Source: Pseudomonadota bacterium
GTDB lineage: Bacteria > Pseudomonadota > Alphaproteobacteria > Rhizobiales > JAKPQE01
Reading direction: 5' to 3'
NCBI GenBank assembly: GCA_029572955.1
Contig: JAKPQE010000065.1
Span: 1 to 60,538, forward strand
DNA length: 60,538 nt
Part shown: piece by piece, positions 28,382-37,180 of the stretch
How the letters are laid out: the number at the start of each line of letters is the position of its first letter
How positions within the stretch are numbered: the first letter of the stretch is position 1
Translations under genes and position numbers: made by a program
Notes under the pieces: generated by a model
The model's input: the letters and a program-made list of their open reading frames with translations, nothing else
What the model was told of the DNA's origin: nothing
Database searches by the model: none

Positions 28382-30219
28382 CGTTGCGGCCGGTCGAGAC
28401 GCGCTGGTTCGAGTTCGTCGCGCTGCATCGCGATGCGGTCGCCGCGCTCGAGTGCCTGGCGACGTCCGGCGCCGTCGAACTGGAAATGCGCGCCGCCCCC
28501 GACGCCGTCGTCATCTTTCCGGGGCTGAAGCGGGCGCTCGCCACTTTCGATGATCTCGCCGCCCGCTACGGTTCCGTCTGGCCGGCGCCGCAAGGCCCGA
28601 AGGTCGTGCCGGAAGGCACGCCGGCGGCGATCATCGAGGCAGCCCTCGCCCGCCTCGAGGCCTGGAGCGCGGATGCCGGCGCCACCGTCGCCCTCTTCGA
28701 GGAGGTCCGCCACGACCGCGCCGGCCTTGCCCGGCTCGAGGCGTTCCTTGACGCCGCCACCGCGCCGCTGCCCGATCTCGGCCTTCTCGCCGTCGCCGGC
28801 CCGACCCTCGACCAGCGCCTCTACCGCCTCGGCCCCGACGCCGGCGATGTCGAGGCGCCGGGCGCGCTCGTCATGACCCGCTATCCGGCCGCCGACGCGC
28901 TCTGGCTGCTGGTCGTCGGTCCCGTCGCCGGGATCGCCGCCTTCGACGAGCAGATGGCCGCATCGAAGGCCCTGCGCGTCGACATCCCCGAATGGCTCGC
29001 CGGCGAACGGCGGGACGCCGCTGCGGCGCTCGATCGCCGGATCGCCCGGCTCGATGCCGAACTCGCCGCGGCCAAGGCCGATCTCGACGCCCTCGCCGAA
29101 CGGCACCGCGTCGCCGAGGCGCTCGGCAATCTCGCCGTCATGCGCTGGATCGCCACCCACGCCACCAACCTCGAAGGCTCCGGCCGCCTCGTGCGCATCA
29201 CCGGCTGGACCACCGAAGCCGGCGCCCGCGCCGTCGAGCGCCTCGTCGCCGAACACGAGGTCAACGGCGTCATCTGCTTCCCGCCGGTGCCGGCCGGCAT
29301 GAACCCACCGCTCGTCCTGCGCAACCCGCGCCCGATCCGCCGCTTCGAAATTTTCGCCCGCATGCTCGGCATGCCCGGCCGCACCGAGGTCGACCCGAGC
29401 GCCATCGTCGCCGTCGTCGCCCCGCTGCTCTTCGGCTACATGTTCGGCGACGTCGGCCAGGGCGCGGTGCTCGTCGTCGCCGGCCTCGCCCTCGGCCGCC
29501 GCCTGCCGGTGCTCTCGATCCTCGTTCCCTGCGGCATCGTCGCCATCGTCTTCGGCTTCCTCTTCGGCTCCGTCTTCGCGCTCGAAACCGTCATCCCGCC
29601 GCTCTGGCTGCATCCGATCGTCGAGCCGGTCACCGTGCTCGCCGTGCCGGTCGCTGGCGGTGCCACCATCCTTGCCGCCGGCCTCCTGCTCGACGCGCTC
29701 GAGGCCCATTGGCGCGGCCGGCTCGTCGCCTGGCTCGCCGCCGATGCCGGCTTCCTCGTCGCCTATCTCGGCGTCCTCGCCACCGTCTTCCTCGGCCCGT
29801 CGGCCCTCGCCCTCACCGGCATCGGCCTCCTCTGGTTCGTCGCCGGCCGCGGCATCGTCGACGGGCCCGGCATGGCCGCCGCCGGCGCCGCCCTGTCGCA
29901 CGGCGTCGAGGCCTTCCTGCAGCTCCTCGTCAACACCCTGTCCTTTGCCCGTGTCGGCGCCTTCGCGCTCGCTCATGCCGGCCTGTCGCTCGCCGTCGTC
30001 GGCCTTGCCGATGCCGCCGGTCCGGTCGGCTTCTGGATCGTGCTCCTCGTCGGCAATGCCCTCGTCCTTGCCCTCGAAGGCCTCGCCGTCGGCATCCAGA
30101 CCACCCGTCTCATCCTCTTTGAGTTCTTCATCCGCTTCCTGAAGGCCGAGGGCCGGCCGTTCCGCCCGCTCCCGCTTCCGGACATCCGCAAACCAGCCAC
30201 GGAGACCGAACCGTCATGA
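28378..30219 (+). CDS. V/A-type ATPase subunit I (a-type stator)
   Basis: A 613-residue membrane stator subunit. The soluble N-terminal half (about 1-310) contains two helical hairpins and alpha/beta lobes. The membrane half has the family signature PLLFGYMFGDVGQG followed by about seven helices. A later segment LVNTLSFARVGAFALAHAGLS contains the arginine expected in the ion channel facing the K ring. Length is close to Thermus and Enterococcus subunit I. The ATG at 28378 overlaps the preceding stop, which makes it the clear start. Confidence 0.9.
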   Translation: MTLRPVETRWFEFVALHRDAVAALECLATSGAVELEMRAAPDAVVIFPGLKRALATFDDLAARYGSVWPAPQGPKVVPEGTPAAIIEAALARLEAWSADAGATVALFEEVRHDRAGLARLEAFLDAATAPLPDLGLLAVAGPTLDQRLYRLGPDAGDVEAPGALVMTRYPAADALWLLVVGPVAGIAAFDEQMAASKALRVDIPEWLAGERRDAAAALDRRIARLDAELAAAKADLDALAERHRVAEALGNLAVMRWIATHATNLEGSGRLVRITGWTTEAGARAVERLVAEHEVNGVICFPPVPAGMNPPLVLRNPRPIRRFEIFARMLGMPGRTEVDPSAIVAVVAPLLFGYMFGDVGQGAVLVVAGLALGRRLPVLSILVPCGIVAIVFGFLFGSVFALETVIPPLWLHPIVEPVTVLAVPVAGGATILAAGLLLDALEAHWRGRLVAWLAADAGFLVAYLGVLATVFLGPSALALTGIGLLWFVAGRGIVDGPGMAAAGAALSHGVEAFLQLLVNTLSFARVGAFALAHAGLSLAVVGLADAAGPVGFWIVLLVGNALVLALEGLAVGIQTTRLILFEFFIRFLKAEGRPFRPLPLPDIRKPATETEPS

Positions 30220-30569
30220 CCGGCAGACCGTTTCTTCTCGTCCTTCTCGCCGGAGCCGGCCTCGTCGCCATCGCCCTCAGCGGCCTGCTCCTCATCGCCA
30301 ATTTCGCCCTCGCCGAAACCCCGGCGACGGCCGCCGGCGCGCTCGACCCGGCGATCTTCCAGTGGGCCGCGCTCGGCGCCGCCATCTCCTCCGGTCTTGC
30401 CACCCTCGCCGCCGGCTATGCCGTGGCCATGGTCGGCAGCGCCGCGGTCGGCGCCCTTGCCGAAAAGCCCGAGCTTCTCGGCCGCGTCCTCGTCATGGTC
30501 GGCCTTGCCGAAGGCATCGCCATCTACGGCCTGATCGTCGCCATCCTGATCCTCAACCGGGCCGGATGA
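30216..30569 (+). CDS. V/A-type ATPase subunit K (rotor ring proteolipid)
   Basis: A 117-residue proteolipid with three hydrophobic stretches. The first (7-32, ending ALAE) may be a cleaved signal as in Thermus, leaving one two-helix hairpin. The ion-carrying glutamate is Glu99 in GLAEGIAIYGLI. A single hairpin rather than the fused double hairpin of NtpK suggests a ring like that of Thermus. No clear Gln/Thr/Ser sodium ligands surround Glu99, so protons are the more likely ion (inference). Start overlaps the subunit I stop (ATGA). Confidence 0.92.
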   Translation: MTGRPFLLVLLAGAGLVAIALSGLLLIANFALAETPATAAGALDPAIFQWAALGAAISSGLATLAAGYAVAMVGSAAVGALAEKPELLGRVLVMVGLAEGIAIYGLIVAILILNRAG

Positions 30570-30570
30570 G

Positions 30571-30867
30571 ATGACCCGTTCGGTGTTCATCGGCGACGAG
30601 GTGACGGGCGCCGGCTTTGCCCTCGCCGGGCTCGAGGTGCGCGGCCCGGACGCGGCGGCGAGCCCCGAGGCCTTCGCCGCGGCGATCGAGGGCGCCGATT
30701 TCGTCCTCGTCACCGCCGAGGCGGCGGCCCGCCTGCCGGCCGCCCTCGTCGCCGCCGCCGTCGCCCGCGCCCGGCCGCTCGTCGCCGTCGTGCCCGACAT
30801 GACCGGCGGACGCCCACCACAGGACCTCGCCGCCCGCGTCTATGCAGCGCTCGGAGTTGAAACGTGA
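30571..30867 (+). CDS. V/A-type ATPase subunit F
   Basis: A 98-residue Rossmann-like protein. It opens SVFIGDEVTGAGFALAGLEV, has a central strand ADFVLVTAEAA and continues PLVAVVPDM, the pattern of subunit F, which caps the central shaft D. Length fits the family. It starts one base after the subunit K stop and overlaps the subunit E start as GTGA. Confidence 0.85.
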   Translation: MTRSVFIGDEVTGAGFALAGLEVRGPDAAASPEAFAAAIEGADFVLVTAEAAARLPAALVAAAVARARPLVAVVPDMTGGRPPQDLAARVYAALGVET

Positions 30868-31505
30868 CCACACCGCTTGCCAAGGCAGAAGCACTCGTTG
30901 CCGAACTCGGCCGCAACGCCGCCGCCGAGCGCGCCGCCATCCTCGCCGAGGCCGATGCCGAATGCGCCGCGATCGAGGCCGCCGCGCGGCGCCACGCGCG
31001 AACGAGCGCCGCCGACACCATCGCCGACCTGCGCCGTGCCGGCAGCCGCCGTCTCGCCCGCGCCGAGGCCGAACTCGCGACCGCCCGCCGCTATCGCCAG
31101 AACGCCGACGGCAATCGTGCGGTCGAACGGGCATGGCCGCGCATCGAGGCGAGTCTTGCCGCGCGCTGGGCCGATCCGGTTGGCCGCGCCGCCTGGGTCG
31201 CCTCGCTCGTCGCCGCCGGCAACCGTTACCTGCCGCGCGGCACCTGGACGATCGCGCACCCGGCCGATTGCGATCCCCTCACCCACGGCACGCTGTTTGC
31301 CGGCCTCGAGAAGAGCCTGCCGGACAAGCCGGAGTTCCGGCCGACCCCGGACATTGCCGCCGGCCTCAGGATCAGCGTCGGCAGCGCCGTCCTCGACGGC
31401 ACGGCGAGCAAGCTCGTCGCCGATCGCGCCCTCATCGGCGGCCTCCTCGTCGCCGCCCTGCAAAGCCCCGCCAAGGCGGGAGGAAACGATGTCGGTATCG
31501 ATTGA
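30864..31505 (+). CDS. V/A-type ATPase peripheral stalk subunit E
   Basis: A 213-residue protein with a GTG start overlapping the subunit F stop. The N-terminal half (about 5-95) is a continuous Ala/Glu/Arg helix for pairing with subunit G. The C-terminal half is a globular alpha/beta domain (LRISVGSAVLDGTASKLVADRALIGGLL), as expected for E, which docks on subunit B. It overlaps the subunit A gene by 17 bases. Confidence 0.82.
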   Translation: MTTPLAKAEALVAELGRNAAAERAAILAEADAECAAIEAAARRHARTSAADTIADLRRAGSRRLARAEAELATARRYRQNADGNRAVERAWPRIEASLAARWADPVGRAAWVASLVAAGNRYLPRGTWTIAHPADCDPLTHGTLFAGLEKSLPDKPEFRPTPDIAAGLRISVGSAVLDGTASKLVADRALIGGLLVAALQSPAKAGGNDVGID

Positions 31506-33321
31506 CCGCCCCGAAAATGCTGCAACCGATGCTGCAGCAAATCCTGCAGCAAAAGCCGATGCTGCACCGCAAAAACGGGCACTCGCCCATATCCGCTGGA
31601 TCGGCGGCAGCGTGCTCCATGCCGAGACCCGCGACCGCTTCATGATCGGCGAGGCGATCGCCGTCGGCGCGGCCGGGCTGCTCGGCGAGGTGATCCGCCT
31701 CGACGGTCGCCGCTTCGTCGCCCAGGTCTACGAGGACACCACCGGCCTGCGCCCCGGCGACACCATTCTCGGCACCGGCCTGCCGCTCTCCATCCCGCTG
31801 CGCCCCGGTCTTCTCGGCGGCATCTACGACGGTCTGCTGCGCCCGCTGTCGTCGCCCGAAAGCGGTGGCGTCGCGCCACCCGACCGCCTGCCCTTCGTGC
31901 CGCTGGCAGCGACTGGCGACGCCGTGCGGCCCGGCATGGCCCTCGGCCGCGTCGAGGCCGGCGACATCGCCGAAGAGCGCCTCGTCCCGCCGAACCTTGC
32001 CGGCACGCTCGAATGGATCGCGCCGGCCGGCGACTACGGGCTCGAGGAGCCGCTGGCGAGGATCCGCGCCGCCGACGGCCGCCTCGTCGAAGTCGCCATG
32101 ATCGAGCGCTGGCCGGTGCGCCGGCCGCGGCCCGTCGCCCGCCGCCTTGCCGCCGATCAGCCGATGATCACCGGCCAGCGCATTCTCGACACGCTCTTTC
32201 CGATCGCCCGCGGCAGCCGCGCCGCCATCCCCGGCGGCTTCGGCACCGGCAAGACGGTGTTGCAGCAGACGCTTGCCAAATGGTGCGACGCCGACGTCAT
32301 CGTCTATGTCGGCTGCGGCGAGCGCGGCAACGAGATGGCCGAGGTGCTGCACGAGTTTCCCGGCCTCGTCGACCCGCGCAACGACCGCCCGCTGATCGAG
32401 CGCACGGTCATCATCGCCAACACCTCGAACATGCCGGTCGCCGCCCGCGAGGCCAGCATCTACACCGCCGTCACGGTCGGCGAGTATCTGCGCGACCAGG
32501 GCCTCAACGTCGCCCTGATGGCCGATTCGACCAGCCGCTGGGCCGAGGCCCTGCGCGAGGTTTCCGGCCGCCTCGGCGAGCTGCCGGGCGAGGCCGGCTA
32601 TCCCGCCTACCTCTCCTCGCGCCTTGCCGAATTCTACGAGCGCAGCGCCCGCGTCGAGACCCTCTCGGGCAAGGAAGGCTCGCTCACCCTCATCGGCGCC
32701 GTCAGCCCGCCGGCCGGCGACTTCTCCGAGCCGGTGACGAGCCACACCAAGCGCTATGTCCGCTGCTTCTGGGGCCTCGACCGCGAGCGCGCCCAGGCCC
32801 GCTTCTATCCGGCGATCCACCCGCTGCAATCCTATTCGGAAGACGCCCGCGGCCTTGCCCGCTGGTGGGCGACGTCCGGTCATCCCGACTGGCAGCGCCA
32901 GCGCGAGCGGCTGCTGTCGCTGCTCGAGGAAGAATCGAAACTCGAGCGCATGGCCCGCATCGTCGGCAAGGAAGCGCTGCCGCCGCGCCAGCAATTGCTG
33001 CTGATCTCGGCCGAGCTCGTCGGCCACGCCTTCCTCTACCAGTCGGCCTATTCCGAGGTCGACCGCTTCTGCTCGCCGGCCCGCCAGAGCGAGATGCTGA
33101 AGCTCATCGACCGCTTCATCACCCTCGCCGACGGCGCCCTCGATCGCGGCGCGACGCCCGACGAGATCGCCGCCCTGCCGGTGTTCCGCCGGCTGCAGCG
33201 CATGAGCGAGGATATCGGCGAGGACCGCCTCGAGGCCTTCGCCGACCTGCGCCGCGACCTCGAGACGGCGATGGCCGCCCTCGGCAGGACGGCCCATGCC
33301 GCGACGGGAGAGACGCGATGA
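31489..33321 (+). CDS. V/A-type ATPase catalytic subunit A
   Basis: A 610-residue catalytic subunit. A beta-barrel N-terminal domain (about 34-105) and the bulge domain are followed by the nucleotide-binding domain with Walker A GGFGTGKT at 249-256. CGERGNEM supplies the catalytic Glu, and [22 protein letters not shown] the Walker B region. The C-terminal helical domain is complete. The ATG at 31489 has a GGGAGGAAA site. Odd: residues 11-27 form an Ala-rich linker ([17 protein letters not shown]) encoded with GCA and GCT codons, unlike the GCC/GCG habit around it. Confidence 0.96.
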   Translation: MSVSIDRPENAATDAAANPAAKADAAPQKRALAHIRWIGGSVLHAETRDRFMIGEAIAVGAAGLLGEVIRLDGRRFVAQVYEDTTGLRPGDTILGTGLPLSIPLRPGLLGGIYDGLLRPLSSPESGGVAPPDRLPFVPLAATGDAVRPGMALGRVEAGDIAEERLVPPNLAGTLEWIAPAGDYGLEEPLARIRAADGRLVEVAMIERWPVRRPRPVARRLAADQPMITGQRILDTLFPIARGSRAAIPGGFGTGKTVLQQTLAKWCDADVIVYVGCGERGNEMAEVLHEFPGLVDPRNDRPLIERTVIIANTSNMPVAAREASIYTAVTVGEYLRDQGLNVALMADSTSRWAEALREVSGRLGELPGEAGYPAYLSSRLAEFYERSARVETLSGKEGSLTLIGAVSPPAGDFSEPVTSHTKRYVRCFWGLDRERAQARFYPAIHPLQSYSEDARGLARWWATSGHPDWQRQRERLLSLLEEESKLERMARIVGKEALPPRQQLLLISAELVGHAFLYQSAYSEVDRFCSPARQSEMLKLIDRFITLADGALDRGATPDEIAALPVFRRLQRMSEDIGEDRLEAFADLRRDLETAMAALGRTAHAATGETR

Positions 33322-34724
33322 CCATGTGGGCCGAACTGACCACCACCGGCACCGCCACCCGCATCGAGGGGCCGCTGCTCTATCTCGCCCGCAATGTCGA
33401 CGTCGGCCTCAACGAGGCCGTCGAGATCGAGGGCGCCGACGGCGCCGCCCGCCTCGGCCGCATCGCCGCGCTCGACGAGTCGACGATCATCGTCGAGGTG
33501 CTCGAGGCGACCGCCGGCCTCGGCCTTGCCGACACGCGCGTGCGCTTCCGCGGCGAGGCGCTGCGCTTCCCCGTCGGCCCGGGCCTTCTCGGCCGCGTCT
33601 TCGACGGCGTCGGCCGGCCGATCGACGGCGGTCCGCCGATCCCGGCGACGCGCTTTCCGCGCATCGACGGCGAACCGCTCAATCCGGCGATGCGGGCGCT
33701 GCCCTCCGACTTCATCGAAACCGGCGTCTCGACCATCGACCTGATGAACAGCCTCGTTCGCGGCCAGAAGCTGCCGGTGTTCTCGGCCGGCGGCCTGCCG
33801 CACGACCGCCTCGCCGCCGAGATCGCGGTGCAGGCGCGCCTGCGCGGCGACAGGACCGGCGGCTTCGCCATCGTCTTCGTCGGCATCGGCGTTTCCCACG
33901 ACGTCGCCGAGAGCTACCGCCAGGCGATGCAGGAGTCGGGCGCCCTCGCCCACACGGCGATGTTCCTCAACCTCGCCAGCGAGCCCTCGACCCAGCGCCT
34001 GCTGACCCCCCGCTACGCCCTGACCGCCGCCGAACATCTCGCCTTCGTCGAGGGCCGCCATGTCCTCGTCATCATGACGGACCTGACCAACTACTGCGAG
34101 GCGCTGCGCGAGGTCTCGGCCAGCCATGGCGAGATCCCGAGCCGCAAGGGCTATCCCGGCTACATGTATTCGGACCTTGCGACGATCTACGAGCGCGCCG
34201 GCCTCGTCCACGGCCGCGCCGGCTCGGTGACCCAGCTGCCGATCCTCACCATGCCGGCCGACGACATCGGCCATCCGATCCCCGACATCACCGGCTACAT
34301 CACCGAGGGCCAGATCGTGCTCGACCGCGAGCTCGACCATCGCGGCGTCTATCCGCCGGTCAACGTGCTGCCGAGCCTGTCGCGCCTGATGAGCGCCGGC
34401 ACCGGCAAGGGCTTCACCGATCCCGACCACCCGGCCCTCGCCCACCAGCTCTTTGCCGCCTATGCCCGCGCCGTGCGTGTCCGGGTGCTGGCGAGCGTCG
34501 TCGGCCGCGACGGCCTCACCGCCACCGACCGCCGCTTCCTCGATTTCGCCGACACCTTCGAGACGAGCCTCGTCAGCCAGCCCGGCGCCCGCAGCCTCGA
34601 GGAATCGATGGCCGTCGGCTGGCGCATCCTCGCCGACCTGCCGACGAGCGAACTCGCCCGCCTCTCCGACACCCAGATCGAGCGCCACATCGCGCCGCTG
34701 ACCGAGGCGACGCGCCATGGCTGA
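33318..34724 (+). CDS. V/A-type ATPase regulatory subunit B
   Basis: A 468-residue non-catalytic subunit. It has the beta-barrel start, then a nucleotide-fold domain in which Walker A is replaced by FSAGGLPHDRLAAEIA, as normal for B subunits. The conserved LVIMTDLTNYCEALREVSASHGEIPSRKGYPGYMYSDLA block and PVNVLPSLSRLM follow. It alternates with A in the hexamer. Start overlaps the subunit A stop (ATGA) and its end overlaps subunit D by eight bases. Confidence 0.96.
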   Translation: MTMWAELTTTGTATRIEGPLLYLARNVDVGLNEAVEIEGADGAARLGRIAALDESTIIVEVLEATAGLGLADTRVRFRGEALRFPVGPGLLGRVFDGVGRPIDGGPPIPATRFPRIDGEPLNPAMRALPSDFIETGVSTIDLMNSLVRGQKLPVFSAGGLPHDRLAAEIAVQARLRGDRTGGFAIVFVGIGVSHDVAESYRQAMQESGALAHTAMFLNLASEPSTQRLLTPRYALTAAEHLAFVEGRHVLVIMTDLTNYCEALREVSASHGEIPSRKGYPGYMYSDLATIYERAGLVHGRAGSVTQLPILTMPADDIGHPIPDITGYITEGQIVLDRELDHRGVYPPVNVLPSLSRLMSAGTGKGFTDPDHPALAHQLFAAYARAVRVRVLASVVGRDGLTATDRRFLDFADTFETSLVSQPGARSLEESMAVGWRILADLPTSELARLSDTQIERHIAPLTEATRHG

Positions 34725-35331
34725 GCTCGCCCCGACCAGAAGCGCCGCCCTCGCCCTTGCCGACGAACGCCAGGTCATCCGCCAGGGCTACGATTTCCTC
34801 GACGAGAAGCGCATGCTGCTCGCCGCCGAGATGGTGCGTGCCCTTGCCCGCTATCGCGATCTCGGCGACGAGTGGAACCGCACCGCCGCGATCGCCGCCG
34901 AACACCTCGGCCGCGCCATCGCCGGCCACGGCCTCGACGGCGTCGAGAGCTGGCCGCCGCTCCGGCGCGACGAGGCGCGGATCGTGCGCGACGAGACGCC
35001 GTTCCTCGGCGTCACCCTGCTGTCCGCGACGTGCGAGGCGCCGCGCTTCGCCCTCGCCTTCCCGGCGATCGGCCATGCCGCCGAGATCGAGGCGGCCCGC
35101 GGCAGCTTCGCCGATCTCGTCGCCATCGGCGTCGAACTCGCCGCGATGGCGGCGAGCCTCGAACGGCTCATCGAGGACTACAAGAAGACCGAGCGCCGCG
35201 CCCGGGCGCTCGAAAACGTGCTCCTGCCCGACATCAATGCCGCGCTGAAGCGCATCGTCGAGCATCTCGAGATGGTCGAGCAGGAAGAGGCGATCCGGGT
35301 GAGAAAGGCCGCCGACCGCCAGGGCCGGTGA
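34717..35331 (+). CDS. V/A-type ATPase central shaft subunit D
   Basis: A 204-residue helical protein. The N-terminal LAPTRSAALALADERQVIRQGYDFLDEKRMLL and the C-terminal helix KKTERRARALENVLLPDINAALKRIVEHLEMVEQEE are the two halves of the subunit D coiled-coil shaft; the latter motif is highly conserved. It is the last gene of the operon. Only 12 bases separate its stop from that of the convergent rppH, and no terminator is visible there. Confidence 0.93.
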   Translation: MAELAPTRSAALALADERQVIRQGYDFLDEKRMLLAAEMVRALARYRDLGDEWNRTAAIAAEHLGRAIAGHGLDGVESWPPLRRDEARIVRDETPFLGVTLLSATCEAPRFALAFPAIGHAAEIEAARGSFADLVAIGVELAAMAASLERLIEDYKKTERRARALENVLLPDINAALKRIVEHLEMVEQEEAIRVRKAADRQGR

Positions 35332-35343
35332 GGCCGGGGCGCC

Positions 35344-35850
35344 TCAGACGAGGTGTCGGAAAGCGGCGACGACGCGCTCGTAGACCGGTCGCTTGAACGG
35401 CACGATCAGATCCGGCAGGTGCTCCAGCCGCTCCCACTTCCATTCGGAGAATTCGGCCTTGTGGCCGCCGCCGGGCTCCAGCACGTTGATCTCGCTGTCC
35501 GCGCCGGTGAAGCGCAGGGCGAACCATTTCTGCGTCTGGCCGCGATATTTGCCCTTCCAGGCCTGGCCGACGACGTCGCGCGGGATGTCGTAGGAGAACC
35601 ATTCCGACGCCTCGGCGATGATCTCGACCGAGCGGATGCTGGTCTCCTCGAACAGTTCGCGCCTGACCGCGACGGCCGGGTCCTCGCCCGGGTCGATGCC
35701 GCCCTGCGGCAGCTGCCAGGCATGGGTCGCATCGACATGCTCGGGCCCCTTGGTGCGCCGGCCGATGAAGGCAAGGCCGCTCGCATTGAGGACCAGCGCC
35801 CCGACGCAGGGGCGATAGGGCAGGCTTTCGATGTCGACCGTCTTCGTCAC
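35344..35850 (-). CDS. rppH: RNA pyrophosphohydrolase RppH (Nudix)
   Basis: A 168-residue Nudix hydrolase that removes pyrophosphate from 5'-triphosphorylated RNA to start decay. The Nudix box spans residues 50-72 ([20 protein letters not shown] then TSI), with the final Gly replaced by Ser. [10 protein letters not shown] and the later WFSYDIP and [13 protein letters not shown] match RppH/IalA. The GTG at 35850 is chosen because GGAG lies seven bases upstream and it gives the normal short N-terminus; an in-frame ATG 11 codons earlier lacks a site. It lies downstream of the deacetylase gene, 40 bases away. Confidence 0.92.
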   Translation of the reverse strand: MTKTVDIESLPYRPCVGALVLNASGLAFIGRRTKGPEHVDATHAWQLPQGGIDPGEDPAVAVRRELFEETSIRSVEIIAEASEWFSYDIPRDVVGQAWKGKYRGQTQKWFALRFTGADSEINVLEPGGGHKAEFSEWKWERLEHLPDLIVPFKRPVYERVVAAFRHLV

Positions 35851-35890
35851 GGGGAGGCTCCGTCTTGCGGCGCGGCGGGCCACGCCGGCG

Positions 35891-37108
35891 TCAGTTTGTC
35901 TGCTTGGCCGCGATCGCGCTCGCCGGCACGAGGAGGAAGCCGCGATCGCCGAGCGATTTCGCCCATTCCGAGATGCGCTCCACCGCGATCGGCAGGCCCG
36001 AGGCGATGCCGACCGCGAAGCCCTGCGATTTGGCCAGCGTCTCCAGCTTCAGGAGCTTGGTGTCGATCTCGTTCTTGGTCGGCATGGCATCGATGAGAAG
36101 GTCGCCGCGCGCGAAGGGTAGCTGGAACTCCGGCGCGTGGCTCGCCGTCAGCGAGCGCGACGACGAGCCGTCGTCGACGAAGTAGAGGCCGCGCCGGGCG
36201 ATCTCGTCGAGCACCGGGTCGAAGCTCGCCGGCGTCGCCGTGAAGCGCGCGCCCATGTGGTTCATCACCCCGGCATAGCCGCCGATCCGCGCCATCAGCC
36301 AGTGCAGCCGGCCGGCGTTGACCTCCGGCGACACGCTGGTCAGCAGCGTGTGCGGGCCGGGATCGTTGTCGGGATAGTCGAACGGCTCGAGCGGCAGCTG
36401 CAGCAAGACCTCGTGGCCCTCCTGCCGGGCCCGCGAAACCCAGCGCGACAGGCTGTTGCCGTAGGGCGCGAAGGCGAGCGTCACGTCCGGCGGCAGGACG
36501 CGGATCGCCTCCTGCGTCGCCGTCTGGCTGAGGCCGAGGCCGCTGACCACGATGGCGATGCGCGGCTGGCCCATGGCGCCCTCGGCCGCCTTGCGGCCAT
36601 AGACGTCCATCGGCCGGGTACCGTCCTTGGCGACGCGCGGCAGCGGCCCGTGCTCGCCCTGTTCGGTCAGCCGTTCGTCGGCACCGGTGCTGACGACACT
36701 CGAGCCGCCGGTCTCGGCGCCCGTCGACAGGTCGCGGATGACGACCTCGCCTTCGCCCGCCTCGTCGTCGGCCGTCGTTCCCGGCGGATTGTCGACCTTG
36801 ATGATGCGCGGGCCGCCGTCGGCCTGTTCCTGCGGTCGCGGATCGGGTTCCGCCACCACCGTCGGCGCCATGCCCGAAAAGCCGCCCATGCCGACCTGGC
36901 CCATGCCGATCGAGGGCACCGTCTCGATCTTGACGACCGCCACCGGCTGGCCGCCGAAGGGATCGTCGACGAACAGGATCCAGCCCGCCGTGACGATGGC
37001 GAGAAGGCCGACGAGGCCGGCCCCGATCGGCATCAGCGGCAGCTGGAATCGCTGCCGGTCCGGCCCGGCATCGGTGCCGAGCGGTGTGGTGAGGTCGCTG
37101 TCTGCCAC
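35891..37108 (-). CDS. Divergent polysaccharide deacetylase family protein (YibQ-like)
   Basis: A 405-residue membrane-anchored protein. One helix (about 29-46) follows a polar N-terminus, then a Pro/Asp-rich linker, then the deacetylase-like domain (about 185-400) with [43 protein letters not shown] and [10 protein letters not shown]. The family has the NodB barrel but changed metal ligands; activity is unproven. It stands between ctpA and rppH, a conserved order in Hyphomicrobiales, and probably works on the cell envelope with them. Confidence 0.87.
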   Translation of the reverse strand: MADSDLTTPLGTDAGPDRQRFQLPLMPIGAGLVGLLAIVTAGWILFVDDPFGGQPVAVVKIETVPSIGMGQVGMGGFSGMAPTVVAEPDPRPQEQADGGPRIIKVDNPPGTTADDEAGEGEVVIRDLSTGAETGGSSVVSTGADERLTEQGEHGPLPRVAKDGTRPMDVYGRKAAEGAMGQPRIAIVVSGLGLSQTATQEAIRVLPPDVTLAFAPYGNSLSRWVSRARQEGHEVLLQLPLEPFDYPDNDPGPHTLLTSVSPEVNAGRLHWLMARIGGYAGVMNHMGARFTATPASFDPVLDEIARRGLYFVDDGSSSRSLTASHAPEFQLPFARGDLLIDAMPTKNEIDTKLLKLETLAKSQGFAVGIASGLPIAVERISEWAKSLGDRGFLLVPASAIAAKQTN

Positions 37109-37180
37109 GATCGTCCGCCGTTGTCGATCATGGGCGGGGCGGCGCCGGATGCCTCTTCCGGCGTCGCCCCGACCGTTTCA

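Noticed and set aside
31432-33297. A 621-codon frame antisense to ATPase subunit A
   Set aside because: Shadow of a well-supported catalytic subunit; no recognisable domain or ribosome-binding site.
35332-35343. Terminator between the ATPase operon and rppH
   Set aside because: The 12-base gap has no stem or T-run; termination there, if any, cannot be seen.
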